A DNA stretch of 64,000 nucleotides from Palsa-1400 sp036501625 (GCA_036501625.1 DASXZY010000088.1:124001-188000); one strand, 5' to 3'. Positions 53,982 through 62,608 are shown, counted from the first letter of the stretch. Numbers and translations are program-made. Notes: generated by a model from the letters alone, not told the origin.

Positions 53982-55001
53982 TTAATACTTGATGCCGGCG
54001 ATTTCGGCCAGCACACGTTTGCGCAAGGCTGGCGGCAGCGGCGCGTAATCCAATGGCGGCGCCAGCCGCTGGCCGTCATTCATGGCCCATTGCAGGAATT
54101 CCACTATTTTGCGCCCTTTCTGTTCGTCTCTCTGCTGCTGATAGACCAGCAGCCAGGTCGCGCCGGCAATGGGATACGCGTTTGGCCCGGCCGGATTGAC
54201 CATTGAGAAACGAAAATCGCCCGGCACCGCCACCGTGGCCAGCGCGTCCATGACGGATTCCACGGAGGGAGCGATGAAATTGCCCGAACCATTCTTGACG
54301 TTGGCGCACGGCAGTTGGTTTTGAGCCGCGTAAATCAACTCCACATAGCCGACGGCGCCCGGCATTTGCTTGATCTGTCCGGTCACGCCCTCGTTGCCCT
54401 TGGCGCCCAAACCCGACGGCCATTTGACGGCCATGCCGCGCCCGACCCGCCGGCTCCAGTCCCGGCTCACGCTGGACAGGTAATCGGCAAAAATGTAAGT
54501 CGTCCCGCTGCCGTCGGCACGATGCACTACCAGGATGTCCATGTCCGGCAAAGCCTCGCCGGGGTTCAGCGCGGCCAGGCGCGCGTCATTCCACTTGGTG
54601 ATCTGGCCCAAAAAAATTCCCGCGATCGCCGGCCCGTCCAGTTTCAAACGCGGCGAGCCGGGCAGATTGTAGGCGATGACATCGGCCCCGGCCACCGTCG
54701 GAACGTGCAGGATGCGCGCCGATGATTTGGCCAGGTCCTGGCTGCTCATGGGGCCGTCGGTCGCGCCGAAATCAACTGTGCCTTCCAGAATTTGTTTCTG
54801 GCCCGCGCCGGAGCCGATGGATTGGTAGTTGAAGCGGACGGACGGATCGACGCGGCTGTATTCGTCGAACCATTTGGAATAGATGGGGTAGGGGAATGTC
54901 GCGCCCGCGCCGTTGATGAGCAATTGGGCCGAAGCGCCGCCCGCGCCCGCCAGCGCCAAGGCAGCCGCCAAACTCGCAATCCTCATCCGAATCCACCGCA
55001 T
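53982..55001 (-). CDS. pstS: Phosphate-binding protein PstS
   Basis: 339 residues with Sec signal (ASLAAALALAGAGGASAQ). Mature start LLINGAGATFPYPIYSKWFD and phosphate-site loops YQSIGSGAGQKQI, DFGATDGPM, RADGSGTTYIF are the standard PstS ones. First gene of the pst set; a direct repeat resembling a Pho box lies about 50-60 bp upstream. Confidence 0.95.
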   Translation of the reverse strand: MRWIRMRIASLAAALALAGAGGASAQLLINGAGATFPYPIYSKWFDEYSRVDPSVRFNYQSIGSGAGQKQILEGTVDFGATDGPMSSQDLAKSSARILHVPTVAGADVIAYNLPGSPRLKLDGPAIAGIFLGQITKWNDARLAALNPGEALPDMDILVVHRADGSGTTYIFADYLSSVSRDWSRRVGRGMAVKWPSGLGAKGNEGVTGQIKQMPGAVGYVELIYAAQNQLPCANVKNGSGNFIAPSVESVMDALATVAVPGDFRFSMVNPAGPNAYPIAGATWLLVYQQQRDEQKGRKIVEFLQWAMNDGQRLAPPLDYAPLPPALRKRVLAEIAGIKY

Positions 55002-55047
55002 CTCACATGCTTATAGCCCGCCGCGCCGCGCAACTAAAGTGAAACCG

Positions 55048-55064
55048 CGTGACAATATCGTGAC
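55048..55064 (-). promoter_or_regulatory. Pho-box-like direct repeat upstream of pstS
   Basis: On the minus strand the sequence reads GTCACGATATTGTCACG: two GTCACG units with an 11-bp period, the spacing of PhoB repeats (consensus near TGTCA). A third plus-strand CGTGAC at 55082-55087 overlaps the start of the divergent ABC gene. PhoB itself is not in the window. Confidence 0.45.
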
Positions 55065-55082
55065 TTTTTCTATTCTCAAAAC

Positions 55083-56066
55083 GTGACCGCGCCGCTCCTG
55101 GAAATTCGCAACCTGCAAATCGACTTCGGCCGCGGCCCGAACGCCTTGCGCGCCATCGATGGCGTCTCCCTTTCCCTTCAGGCTGGCGAAACGTTGTGCA
55201 TGGTCGGCGAAAGCGGCTCCGGCAAGAGCGTGACCGCGCTCTCCATCGCGCGCCTTGTGCCCTGCCCGCCCGCGTTTTATGCCGGCGGCGAAATTTTGCT
55301 CGAAGGCCGCGATGTCCTGCGCATGAACGCGGCGGAATTGCGCGGAGTGCGCGGCGGCGTGGTCAGTTATGTTTTCCAGGAGCCGGCCGCCTCGCTCAAT
55401 CCGGTTTTTCGCATCGGCCGCCAAATCAAGGAGGCCCTCAAGCTGCATCAGCCCGCCCTGGCCGGCGATGCCGAAGTCGTCCGCCTGCTCAAGCTGGTCG
55501 GTTTTCCCGCCCCGGAGACGTGCCTGAAAAGTTATCCGCACGAGCTTTCCGGAGGCATGCAACAGCGCGCGATGATCGCGATGGCTCTCGCGCCGCGCCC
55601 GAAACTTTTAGTGGCCGACGAGCCGACGACCGCGCTTGATGTCACCATCCAGGCGCAAATCATAGAATTGCTCGGCCAGCTTCGCCGGCAGCTCAACATG
55701 GCCGTCCTTCTCATCACGCACAATCTCGGCTTGGTGGGCGATATTGCTGATCGCGTGGGCGTGATGTATGCCGGGCAGATGGTCGAAATCGCCCCGGCGC
55801 GGGAATTGTTAAAAAGCCCCTGGCATCCCTACACGCGGGCGCTGATGCGTTCCGTGCCGAGTCTTGACTCCGAGTCCGGGCGGCTGGCGGCCATTCCCGG
55901 CGCCGTTCCCGCGCTGGGCGCTTTTCCGCGCGGCTGCCGTTTTCATCCGCGCTGCCCGCGGGCGCGGCCGGAATGTTCGGCCAGCCCGCCGCCGCTGCTG
56001 GAAGCCGCCCCGCGCCGCTGGGTGCGCTGCCCATTTTGGAATTCTCCCGAATCCGCGCCGCCATGA
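55083..56066 (+). CDS. dppD: Peptide-type ABC transporter ATP-binding protein DppD/OppD
   Basis: 327 residues, GTG start. Walker A GESGSGKS (about 40-47), signature LSGGMQQR, Walker B LLVADEPTTALD, and the family C-terminal zinc-type CRFHPRCPRARPECS. These ATPases power uptake of di/oligopeptides or nickel. It is divergent from pstS. No permease or binding protein gene is adjacent. Confidence 0.92.
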   Translation: MTAPLLEIRNLQIDFGRGPNALRAIDGVSLSLQAGETLCMVGESGSGKSVTALSIARLVPCPPAFYAGGEILLEGRDVLRMNAAELRGVRGGVVSYVFQEPAASLNPVFRIGRQIKEALKLHQPALAGDAEVVRLLKLVGFPAPETCLKSYPHELSGGMQQRAMIAMALAPRPKLLVADEPTTALDVTIQAQIIELLGQLRRQLNMAVLLITHNLGLVGDIADRVGVMYAGQMVEIAPARELLKSPWHPYTRALMRSVPSLDSESGRLAAIPGAVPALGAFPRGCRFHPRCPRARPECSASPPPLLEAAPRRWVRCPFWNSPESAPP

Positions 56067-57109
56067 ACCTTCTCGAAGTTCATGGCGTCAAAGTCCAATT
56101 TCCTGTCCGCGCCGGGCTGTTCTCCCGCGCCAGGGAATTTGTGCGCGCTGTCGATGGCGTCAGTTTCACCGTCGAGCGCGGCGAAACGGTGGGCCTGGTC
56201 GGCGAAAGCGGCTGCGGCAAAACCACCCTTGGCCGGGCCGTCGTCCGGCTGATCGAACCCTCGGACGGCCGGGTTCTCTTTGAAGGCGAGGACCTGACGC
56301 GATTGAAAGGCGCCGCCTTGCGCGCGCGCCGCCGCAATTTCCAAATGATCTTCCAGGACCCCTACGGCTCGCTCGACCCGCGGACGACCGTCGGCAACAT
56401 CATCGGCGAGGCGCTGGACATCCACCGGCTTGCCCCAAAACCCGCCGCGCGCCGGGAGCGAATCGAGGGACTGCTTCGCGCCGTCGGCCTCGACCCTTCG
56501 CACTCGCGGCGTTATCCGCACGAATTCAGCGGCGGCCAGCGCCAGCGCATCGGCATCGCACGCGCCTTGGCCGTCGAACCGAAGCTGATCGTGTGCGACG
56601 AACCGGTCAGCGCCCTGGATGTTTCGATCCAGGCCCAGATCGTCAATCTGCTGCGCGACTTGCAGGAGGCGCATGAGATCGCGTATTTGTTCGTGGCCCA
56701 CGATCTGGCCGTGGTGCGGCATCTCAGCCGCCGAATCCTCGTTATGTATTTGGGAAAGATCGTTGAATCCGGCGAGGCCAAAACCGTTTGCCGCTCCCCG
56801 TCGCATCCCTACACGCAGGCGTTGATTTCCGCGGTGCCCGTCGTGGATCCCGATTCCAAGCGCCGCCGCCTCATCCTGTCCGGCGACGTGCCCTCGCCGA
56901 TTCACCCGCCCAGCGGATGCCCCTTCCACCCGCGCTGCCCCATCGCGGAGGCGCGGTGCAAAACGGAAGCGCCCGTGTTGCGCGAATTGGAGCCAGGCCA
57001 CTGGGCCGCGTGCCATCTGGCCGCGGCCGGCCGCAAGGCTCAAATCCGCCCCGCCAACAGCAGCACAATGACAATCAAGACAATCAGCCCCAACCCGCCG
57101 CTCGGATAA
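56063..57109 (+). CDS. dppF: Peptide-type ABC transporter ATP-binding protein DppF/OppF
   Basis: 348 residues. Start ATG 56063 overlaps the dppD stop (ATGA). Walker A GESGCGKT, signature FSGGQRQR, Walker B LIVCDEPVSALD, C-terminal CPFHPRCPIAEARCK. The final 25 residues (RKAQIRPANSSTMT...) lie beyond the normal family end and overlap a minus-strand gene, so they may be a read-on extension. Confidence 0.92.
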   Translation: MNLLEVHGVKVQFPVRAGLFSRAREFVRAVDGVSFTVERGETVGLVGESGCGKTTLGRAVVRLIEPSDGRVLFEGEDLTRLKGAALRARRRNFQMIFQDPYGSLDPRTTVGNIIGEALDIHRLAPKPAARRERIEGLLRAVGLDPSHSRRYPHEFSGGQRQRIGIARALAVEPKLIVCDEPVSALDVSIQAQIVNLLRDLQEAHEIAYLFVAHDLAVVRHLSRRILVMYLGKIVESGEAKTVCRSPSHPYTQALISAVPVVDPDSKRRRLILSGDVPSPIHPPSGCPFHPRCPIAEARCKTEAPVLRELEPGHWAACHLAAAGRKAQIRPANSSTMTIKTISPNPPLG

Positions 57110-57198
57110 TAGCCCCAGCCATTGCTGTAAGGCCAAGTCGGCAGCGCGCCCAGGAGCAGGATTATCAGGATGATCAAAACAATGGTCGAACCTCTCAT
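57040..57198 (-). CDS. DUF3309-family small membrane protein
   Basis: 52 residues, too short for most gene finders: MRGSTIVLIILIILLLGALP, then TWPYSNGWGYYPSGGLG and LIVLIVIVLLLAGRI. Two hydrophobic helices with a W/Y/G-rich loop (WPYSxxWGYYPSGGxG) are the exact pattern of DUF3309, a family of tiny membrane proteins of unknown role. Its last 70 bp overlap the 3' end of dppF in the opposite direction. Confidence 0.85.
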   Translation of the reverse strand: MRGSTIVLIILIILLLGALPTWPYSNGWGYYPSGGLGLIVLIVIVLLLAGRI

Positions 57199-57378
57199 AA
57201 TTTGACCACTGTCCAGCTAGGATTGTGCCACGCCGTCGGAAACGGCAAAAGCATCGCCGCGCGGGCGCCTTTACCGCGTGTCAACCAATGAGTTGCTTCT
57301 CCGCCGCCACGCGAGGCCCGCCCCTCAACCCCCTGTTCGCTCATGGCAGATTGCAAACTGCCGTTGCAATTCGCGCTG

Positions 57379-57615
57379 CTATGCGGCCAAAAGGCGCGCG
57401 ATGGCTTCGCCTATGGGCTGGCCTGTGTGGTTTTCGTAGAATGTGAAACCTGGAGATGGATTCACCTCAAAGCAATGCCATTGGCCGCCGGGTTGGCGCC
57501 GCAGGTCGATGCCCGCCACCGCTGCTGGCGCGCCGCCAACCGCGAACTGACAAATCTTCGCAGGACAGCAAGGCGGCGCCGTGAGCCGCCCGCAAGACCT
57601 CCGGAATATTTTCAA
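57379..57615 (-). pseudogene. C-terminal remnant of an ATP-grasp (RimK-like) protein
   Basis: The last 60 codons read AVAGIDLRRQPGG, WHCFEVNPSPGFTFYENHTG and PIGEAIARLLAA, the metal/ATP-binding end of an ATP-grasp ligase (ExNPSPGF). The preceding codons belong to another frame (RAAHGAALLSCEDL is visible one base out), and nothing of the remaining ATP-grasp domain is found upstream. A broken gene. Confidence 0.7.
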
Positions 57616-57676
57616 AACACGCTCTAAGTTCGGAAAGCAGCCCGCGGATGCATGATCAGATGCGGCCGCAACAAAG

Positions 57677-58468
57677 GTGTCGCCATTTTCGCGCGGGCGT
57701 CATAATGTGCCGGAAGTGGTCAAAGAGTTGACAAAGTTCTTCAGGCTGATTTCGCCCGTGGCGGCGGCCTGCGAGCCGGATGTCATCGACATCCATGCGA
57801 ATCGGCTGCCGATTGTTTACCGGCGCCACGCGCGGGCGCGGAATTACGTGCTGCGCCTGCACTTCAACAAAACGGTCATGGTCACCATTCCGCGGCAGGG
57901 CACGCGGAAATTCGCTCGGGAATTCGTGTCCAGCCGCAAGGGATGGCTGGAAAAACAATGGCGCATTTTGGAGGCCCGCCGCGCGCCCCCGCACGTGCTG
58001 CGGCCCGGCATGGAAATCCTGCTGGCCGGCCAGCCCGTGACGCTCGAATTGCTTCCTTGCGGGCCGGATTGGGAATTGCGCTTCGGCCCGGAACGGACTC
58101 GCGTGGCCAATCCCGCCGGCAATTTGCGGCCCGCCCTGGAACACCATTTGCGCGGCGCCGCCCGCGTCCAACTGGCGCGCCGCGTGCGGGAATTGGCGCG
58201 GGCGCATCCGTCCGATGTCAAACGCATTGTGATCCGCAATCAGCGAAGCCGCTGGGGTTCCTGCTCCTGCAACGGCGCGATTTCCCTCAATTGGCGCCTG
58301 ATCCAATTGCCCGATCACGTGCGGGACTACATCATCATCCATGAATTGATGCACTTGCGGGAATTGAACCATTCCACGCGGTTCTGGCAGCAGGTGGAAA
58401 AAGCCTGCCCCGGTTATCGCGCGGCCGAGGAATGGCTCAAGCAAAATTCCGGGCAGGTCGGTTTTTAA
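57677..58468 (+). CDS. YgjP/WLM-like metallohydrolase (DUF45)
   Basis: 263 residues. C-terminal zinc site IIHELMHLRELNHSTRFW (HExxH plus a third His), preceded by RNQRSRWGSCSCNGAISLNW, the signature of the YgjP/M48-like family. The N-terminal part is a beta-rich region (VLRLHFNKTVMVTIPRQGTR). Start codon GTG 57677; GTG 57710 is possible. Role in the cell is not known. Confidence 0.87.
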   Translation: MSPFSRGRHNVPEVVKELTKFFRLISPVAAACEPDVIDIHANRLPIVYRRHARARNYVLRLHFNKTVMVTIPRQGTRKFAREFVSSRKGWLEKQWRILEARRAPPHVLRPGMEILLAGQPVTLELLPCGPDWELRFGPERTRVANPAGNLRPALEHHLRGAARVQLARRVRELARAHPSDVKRIVIRNQRSRWGSCSCNGAISLNWRLIQLPDHVRDYIIIHELMHLRELNHSTRFWQQVEKACPGYRAAEEWLKQNSGQVGF

Positions 58469-58492
58469 CGGAAAAATTCACCGTCAAATCGA

Positions 58493-59842
58493 ATGTTCAA
58501 AAAACTTCTGTGCGGACTGTTTTTCGCGTCGCAAATTTTCGCGGCGTCCCCGGACCCTGCTTTTTGGTCATGGGCCAATACGCCGCCAATGGGCTGGAAC
58601 AGTTGGGATGGCTTCGCGACCACCGTCACCGAAGCGCAAACGCGCGCCCAGGCCGATTACATGGCCGCGCATCTGCGCCATCACGGCTGGCAATACATCG
58701 TCGTCGATATCCAATGGTATGAGCCGAACGCCACCGGCTTTGATTATCAGCAAGGCGCCCGCCTGGAAATGGACCAATGGGGGCGGCTGCTGCCGGCAAC
58801 CAACAAATTTCCTTCGGCCGCGGGCGGGCAGGGGTTCAAGCCGCTGGCGGATTACATCCACGGCCTTGGTTTGAAATTTGGCCTGCATTTGATGCGCGGC
58901 GTTCCGCGGCAGGCGGTGAAGGCGGAGTTGCCCATTAAGGGCACGGGTTTCACAGTGGACGGCATCGCGGACATCACCAACGTTTGCCGATGGAATTCCG
59001 ACATGGATGGCGTGGACGTGTCCAAACCCGGCGCGCAGGATTATTACAATTCGGTCTTCGACCAATTCGCGTCGTGGGGACTGGATTTCGTCAAAGTGGA
59101 CGATTTGTCCCGGCCTTATCATGCCTCTGAAATTCACGCCATTCGCAAGGCGATCGACCGCACGGGGCGCGCCATTGTTTTCAGCACTTCGCCCGGAGCG
59201 ACGCCCGTGAGCGAGGGCGCGGACATCAGCGCCAACGCCAACATGTGGCGCATCAGCGACGATTTCTGGGACCATTGGCCGGAGCTTTTCGCGCAATTCA
59301 AACGCACGCGCGACTGGACGCCGTTTCGCGGGCCGGGGCATTTTCCCGACGCCGACATGCTGCCGATTGGCCTCCTGCAAATGGGCCAGCATCCCACGCG
59401 CTTCACCCGCGATGAGGAGATCACGCTGATGTCGCTCTGGAGCATCGCCCGCTCGCCGCTCATGATCGGCGCGGATTTGACCCGGCTCGATGATTTCACG
59501 TTATCATTATTGACAAACGACGAGGTCATCGCCGTGAACCAAAACAGCGCGGACAACCGGCAATTGTTTCAAAAGGACGGGTCGTGCGGATGGATGGCGG
59601 GCGCGCCAGGTTCGCCGGACAAATATCTCGCGCTGTTTAACACCGGCGATCCCAAGGCAGCGCCATCGTCCGCGGTTGCTGTACAGATGGCGGAACTGGG
59701 TTTTGCGGGCGGCGGGCGCATCCGCGATTTGTGGCTGCACGAAGACCTCGGCGCCATGCCGGGTGAATTCGCGCCCGTGATTCCCGCGCACGGGGCCCGG
59801 CTTTACCGCGTCTCGCCTCTCACCGCGGCGCCGGAAAAGTAA
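58493..59842 (+). CDS. Secreted GH27 alpha-galactosidase-like glycosidase
   Basis: 449 residues with a signal (KKLLCGLFFASQIFAAS). GH27 TIM barrel: TPPMGWNSWDGF, the nucleophile D203 in FVKVDDLSRP, acid/base D256 in WRISDDFWDHW, and LWSIARSPLMIGADL. The C-terminal beta domain (YLALFNTGDPK) is present. Galactosidase versus N-acetylgalactosaminidase or arabinopyranosidase cannot be told. The 3' end overlaps the convergent YdjY gene by 23 bp. Confidence 0.9.
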   Translation: MFKKLLCGLFFASQIFAASPDPAFWSWANTPPMGWNSWDGFATTVTEAQTRAQADYMAAHLRHHGWQYIVVDIQWYEPNATGFDYQQGARLEMDQWGRLLPATNKFPSAAGGQGFKPLADYIHGLGLKFGLHLMRGVPRQAVKAELPIKGTGFTVDGIADITNVCRWNSDMDGVDVSKPGAQDYYNSVFDQFASWGLDFVKVDDLSRPYHASEIHAIRKAIDRTGRAIVFSTSPGATPVSEGADISANANMWRISDDFWDHWPELFAQFKRTRDWTPFRGPGHFPDADMLPIGLLQMGQHPTRFTRDEEITLMSLWSIARSPLMIGADLTRLDDFTLSLLTNDEVIAVNQNSADNRQLFQKDGSCGWMAGAPGSPDKYLALFNTGDPKAAPSSAVAVQMAELGFAGGGRIRDLWLHEDLGAMPGEFAPVIPAHGARLYRVSPLTAAPEK

Positions 59843-60542
59843 TCGCGACTTCGACGGGCGCGCCGGGCGGGGGAAGATGGGCCGGCAGAGGCTCCCATAT
59901 CAAATCGTTGTCATGGCCGGGGCCGGTGTAATTGACCAGGGCCACCGGGTCCGTCACCAGCGAAATAATGGAGCCGTCCATCTGCGCGAGAAACTTGTTA
60001 TTGACGATGAGGGAGCCGTTGTAAATCCACCAGCCGCGCGCCATATTGGTGCTGGCGTCGTTCTTGTAAATCAAATCTTCGGCGGGGCGGCGCGTTTCGC
60101 CTTCAGGAGTTTTCCACGAGACTTCAATGGACGCCTTGTCGCCCGGAATCGTTTCCGCCGATGGATGGATGACCGGACCGGGAATGCCGTTGGAAGGACT
60201 GCCTGGAAAATCCGCGCTGCCGGGGCCGCGCGCGCCCAGCAGCAGCATGGCGAGGTGAAGATGGAAAGGCTCCGCGGCGGTTTTCAATATGCTTTCGTGG
60301 GTTTTGCCGCAAGTCGTGACTAGGAAATACTCCATCAGCCCGTTGGTCTTATTGAGCGTGGCTGGCAATGTGACTCGGCGCCGCCGCTGATCAAGCCGGA
60401 CCAGGCCGATTTGATAAATGCCCGGTTCCACCATGCGCACCGGGGAATTCGTGCTGGAAGAAGGGCCGGCCGGCTGCGCGCCCGCGGCCAAAGCGCCGCA
60501 CAGCGCGAGCAGCCACGCGCCCGTCTTGGGCATTGGCGTCAC
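59820..60542 (-). CDS. Secreted YdjY-domain protein
   Basis: 240 residues, GTG 60542 (or ATG 60533), with a signal (GAWLLALCGALAAGAQPA). YdjY-domain features are VTLPATLNKTNGLMEYFLVT, CGKTHESIL and LHLAMLLLGARG, then DLIYKNDASTNMARGWWIYN and DPVALVNYTGPGHDND. The function of YdjY is unknown. It is coupled (GTGA) to the toroid protein upstream. Confidence 0.85.
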   Translation of the reverse strand: MTPMPKTGAWLLALCGALAAGAQPAGPSSSTNSPVRMVEPGIYQIGLVRLDQRRRRVTLPATLNKTNGLMEYFLVTTCGKTHESILKTAAEPFHLHLAMLLLGARGPGSADFPGSPSNGIPGPVIHPSAETIPGDKASIEVSWKTPEGETRRPAEDLIYKNDASTNMARGWWIYNGSLIVNNKFLAQMDGSIISLVTDPVALVNYTGPGHDNDLIWEPLPAHLPPPGAPVEVAITFPAPR

Positions 60543-61702
60543 AATTTGCTCTCGACAATCTCCAGCGCCGTGACGGTGTAGGCGGTGTCAAGAATCGGGT
60601 CTTTTTCCCACCAGCGGCCGTTGTCGTTGGCCCAGGAGCCGTCGCCGTGCTGGAGGTTCAGCAGCTTGAGCGACAATTCCTCGCGCCAATTTATTTTGCG
60701 CCCGGCGGCAGTTTCCAAAGTGTCCACGCCCGCGAAGGTCAGGGCCTTGGCCATCAGCTCGTAATAGTAATAAAGGCCCGCCTGTCCCATGCCCGGGTTT
60801 TCCTCGACGGTGTAATTGCCGCGCAGCCAGTCCAAGGCCGCCACCACGCGCGGATCATCCGGCTTGAGGTCGGCGTAAATGTAGCTCAGCAAACCGGCGT
60901 AACTCATGGTGCCATAAGAGCGGAAGGCCACGCGGCCCGAAGAAAGATTGGTGGCCGCCCCGGCATTGCCGCGGCCGGGCAGATAGATAAAACCGCCCTT
61001 GTTCTTGACATCGTCGGAGGCCCACGGCTGGGCATTATAGGCCGGCAGGTTTTGGCAATTCTGCACGAAGCGGATGGCGGCTTTCCAATTCAAATCCGGC
61101 GCCTTGATGCCATTGACATCCGCGGCCGCCGGCTTCGTTTCGTAAAGCGCCTCCAAGACCAGCATGGTGTTCGAGAGATCGGGCCGTTTGTCCGATGCGC
61201 CATAGCCAATCCCGCCGCTAAACGGGCTGTTGGTCTGTCCTGTTGGGGCCTCGCCCACCTGAAGGCCGATCAAATACCGCCGCGCGTTCTGAATGACAGG
61301 CTGGTCGGAAGGGCGGTTGCGCAGAGCCAGCGCGCTCAAAACGACGGACGTGTTGTAAGATTGCAATTCCTCCTTATAGATGCCGCCATCGGGCTGGGCG
61401 CAACTGAGCATGTAATCGTAGCCTTTGTCAACACTAGGCGATGCGGGTGTGGCCGGCGAAGGCCCGGTCAAAGCTGTCAAGACGAGCGCCGTCAGCGCCG
61501 GATATTTCGGCGAGGACCACCATCCGGCGGCGTCCTGCTTTGCCTCCAGCCAGGCGCGCCCCCTTTCGATGGCATGATGCACTTCATGGCGCAGCGATTC
61601 ATTGCGCGGCAGCAGCCCCGGCGCCTCCTGCGCGACCGCACCCAGTCCCGCCGCCAAAAACCATCCCGCGCAACAGCAAATGCAAACGAAACGACGTGTC
61701 AT
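60539..61702 (-). CDS. Secreted alpha/alpha-toroid (squalene-cyclase/prenyltransferase-like) protein
   Basis: 387 residues from ATG 61702 (signal CICCCAGWFLAAGLGAVAQ). Repeats such as AIERGRAWLEAKQDAAGWWS, YMLSCAQPDGGIYKE, LSNTMLVLEALYET, FVQNCQNL and LLNLQHGDGSWAND show the QW-type repeats of terpene-cyclase toroids. The cyclase DxDD motif is absent, and the protein is exported, so it is probably not a cyclase. It lies in a two-gene operon with the YdjY protein. Confidence 0.82.
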   Translation of the reverse strand: MTRRFVCICCCAGWFLAAGLGAVAQEAPGLLPRNESLRHEVHHAIERGRAWLEAKQDAAGWWSSPKYPALTALVLTALTGPSPATPASPSVDKGYDYMLSCAQPDGGIYKEELQSYNTSVVLSALALRNRPSDQPVIQNARRYLIGLQVGEAPTGQTNSPFSGGIGYGASDKRPDLSNTMLVLEALYETKPAAADVNGIKAPDLNWKAAIRFVQNCQNLPAYNAQPWASDDVKNKGGFIYLPGRGNAGAATNLSSGRVAFRSYGTMSYAGLLSYIYADLKPDDPRVVAALDWLRGNYTVEENPGMGQAGLYYYYELMAKALTFAGVDTLETAAGRKINWREELSLKLLNLQHGDGSWANDNGRWWEKDPILDTAYTVTALEIVESKL

Positions 61703-61746
61703 AAATAATCCTTTCCCCCCAAATCTGTTGCATCCCGCACGTAAAT

Positions 61747-62060
61747 TCAAGACTCCGTGACGTGACCGGGATAGCGTTGTGCCAGTGTGAGCAAACGCCG
61801 GCTCTCCAATCGTTCCGGCGAGTTGAACTTGAGCAGTGCCGTTGTTGTCCGTCCGATGGCTGTAAGGCCAGCTATTCGGGCGCCTTCAATTTGGAAGTGA
61901 CTCTCCCAAGCGGCCATTCGCGGATGGAACAAGAAAACAGGCTGGCCGGTTTCGGGATCGACGGAGGCGAGGTTGGTTCCTTTGTAACGATTGGAATGGA
62001 AGCACGCATAGGCGAGATTTTCAGCGGTGGCCGCGCCTCGATGTTGTTCAGCATTGATGC
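61747..62060 (-). pseudogene. HNH endonuclease remnant (C-terminal part only)
   Basis: In one continuous frame: RGAATAENLAYACFHSNRYK, GTNLASVDPETGQPVFLFHP, RMAAWESHFQIEGARIAGLT, AIGRTTTALLKFNSPERLES. This is the second half of HNH nucleases of the form ENLALACxxCNxxKGxN...DPxTGxxxxLFxPR. One of the metal-site cysteines reads Ser (HSN), and the N-terminal half is missing, replaced by the antitoxin-like sequence. Confidence 0.65.
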
Positions 62061-62162
62061 CCGGCGTTGTTGCAAGCCAAGCTGGAGAATTTCTTCCAAG
62101 TGTTCCCGTTCGGGCTGAACCTGGCGGGCAAGTTTCTCAGAGATATCAATCGTCAATTGCAC
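61872..62162 (-). CDS. Antitoxin-like ORF joined to foreign sequence
   Basis: The GTG-started frame begins MQLTIDISEKLARQVQPERE, HLEEILQLGLQQ, like the N-termini of small antitoxin or DUF-type proteins that precede PIN/HNH toxins (IDIPEELA...). From about codon 33 the frame runs through the HNH remnant in the wrong phase, so the tail is meaningless. A perfect dyad immediately upstream fits autoregulation. Confidence 0.4.
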   Translation of the reverse strand: MQLTIDISEKLARQVQPEREHLEEILQLGLQQRRASMLNNIEARPPLKISPMRASIPIVTKEPTSPPSIPKPASLFSCSIREWPLGRVTSKLKAPE

Positions 62163-62164
62163 CA

Positions 62165-62179
62165 GCGTTAAGCTAACGC
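62165..62179 (-). promoter_or_regulatory. Dyad at the start of the antitoxin-like ORF
   Basis: GCGTTA-AGC-TAACGC, a perfect 6+3+6 inverted repeat ending 3 bp before the GTG. The position resembles autoregulatory operators of toxin-antitoxin loci. Confidence 0.4.
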
Positions 62180-62210
62180 CGTGCTGTTAAACCGTCAAAA
62201 TTAAAAATAA

Positions 62211-62238
62211 GGCGGCAGAGCAGCCGGGCGCCGCCGCC
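62211..62238 (-). terminator. Possible minus-strand terminator hairpin
   Basis: On the minus strand GGCGGC (62233-62238) can pair with GCCGCC (62211-62216), followed by TTATTTTTAATTTTG. There is no convincing gene upstream of it on that strand, so it may be a leftover. Confidence 0.3.
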
Positions 62239-62608
62239 TAAGGAATTCAAATCTCGCGCTTTAAAAAATGCACGGGCGGCTTTATAATCAAACACATGAC
62301 TGTTAATTATGAGCCGAAAGGGAAAATCATGATTTGGCACATTGTGCTCGCGGCGGCGGCATAGCAACGGCATCAATGGCGAGATCAATGGCTATTACAT
62401 GCCGTCGCCAACGGCCAAATTCGTCGAATGAGTTTGCACGATCAGGCTTCTGCGTGCGCGTGCGCCAGGAGCCTCGCCAGCCGGCTTCTTTTCACGCCGC
62501 CAGCCTCTTGGCATTTGCGCAAATGAAAAGACGCGTCCCATCGCCAGCCGCTGTCGTGAAATTTTTCATTGATTTACGCTCTTCCTTCGCTAATGTTCGC
62601 CCCCTGCT

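Larger units (their letters stand above)
62163..62608. other. Gene-poor stretch
   Basis: 446 bp between the antitoxin-like ORF and the epimerase gene. Apart from the dyad and hairpin listed separately I see only short frames without coding character. A plus-strand run near 62370-62430 reads GEINGYYMPSPTAKFVE and may be a gene fragment, but I cannot place it. Confidence 0.5.

Noticed and set aside
55943..57136. Minus-strand frame of 397 codons
   Set aside because: Shadow of dppF; the real minus-strand gene here is the 52-codon DUF3309 gene.
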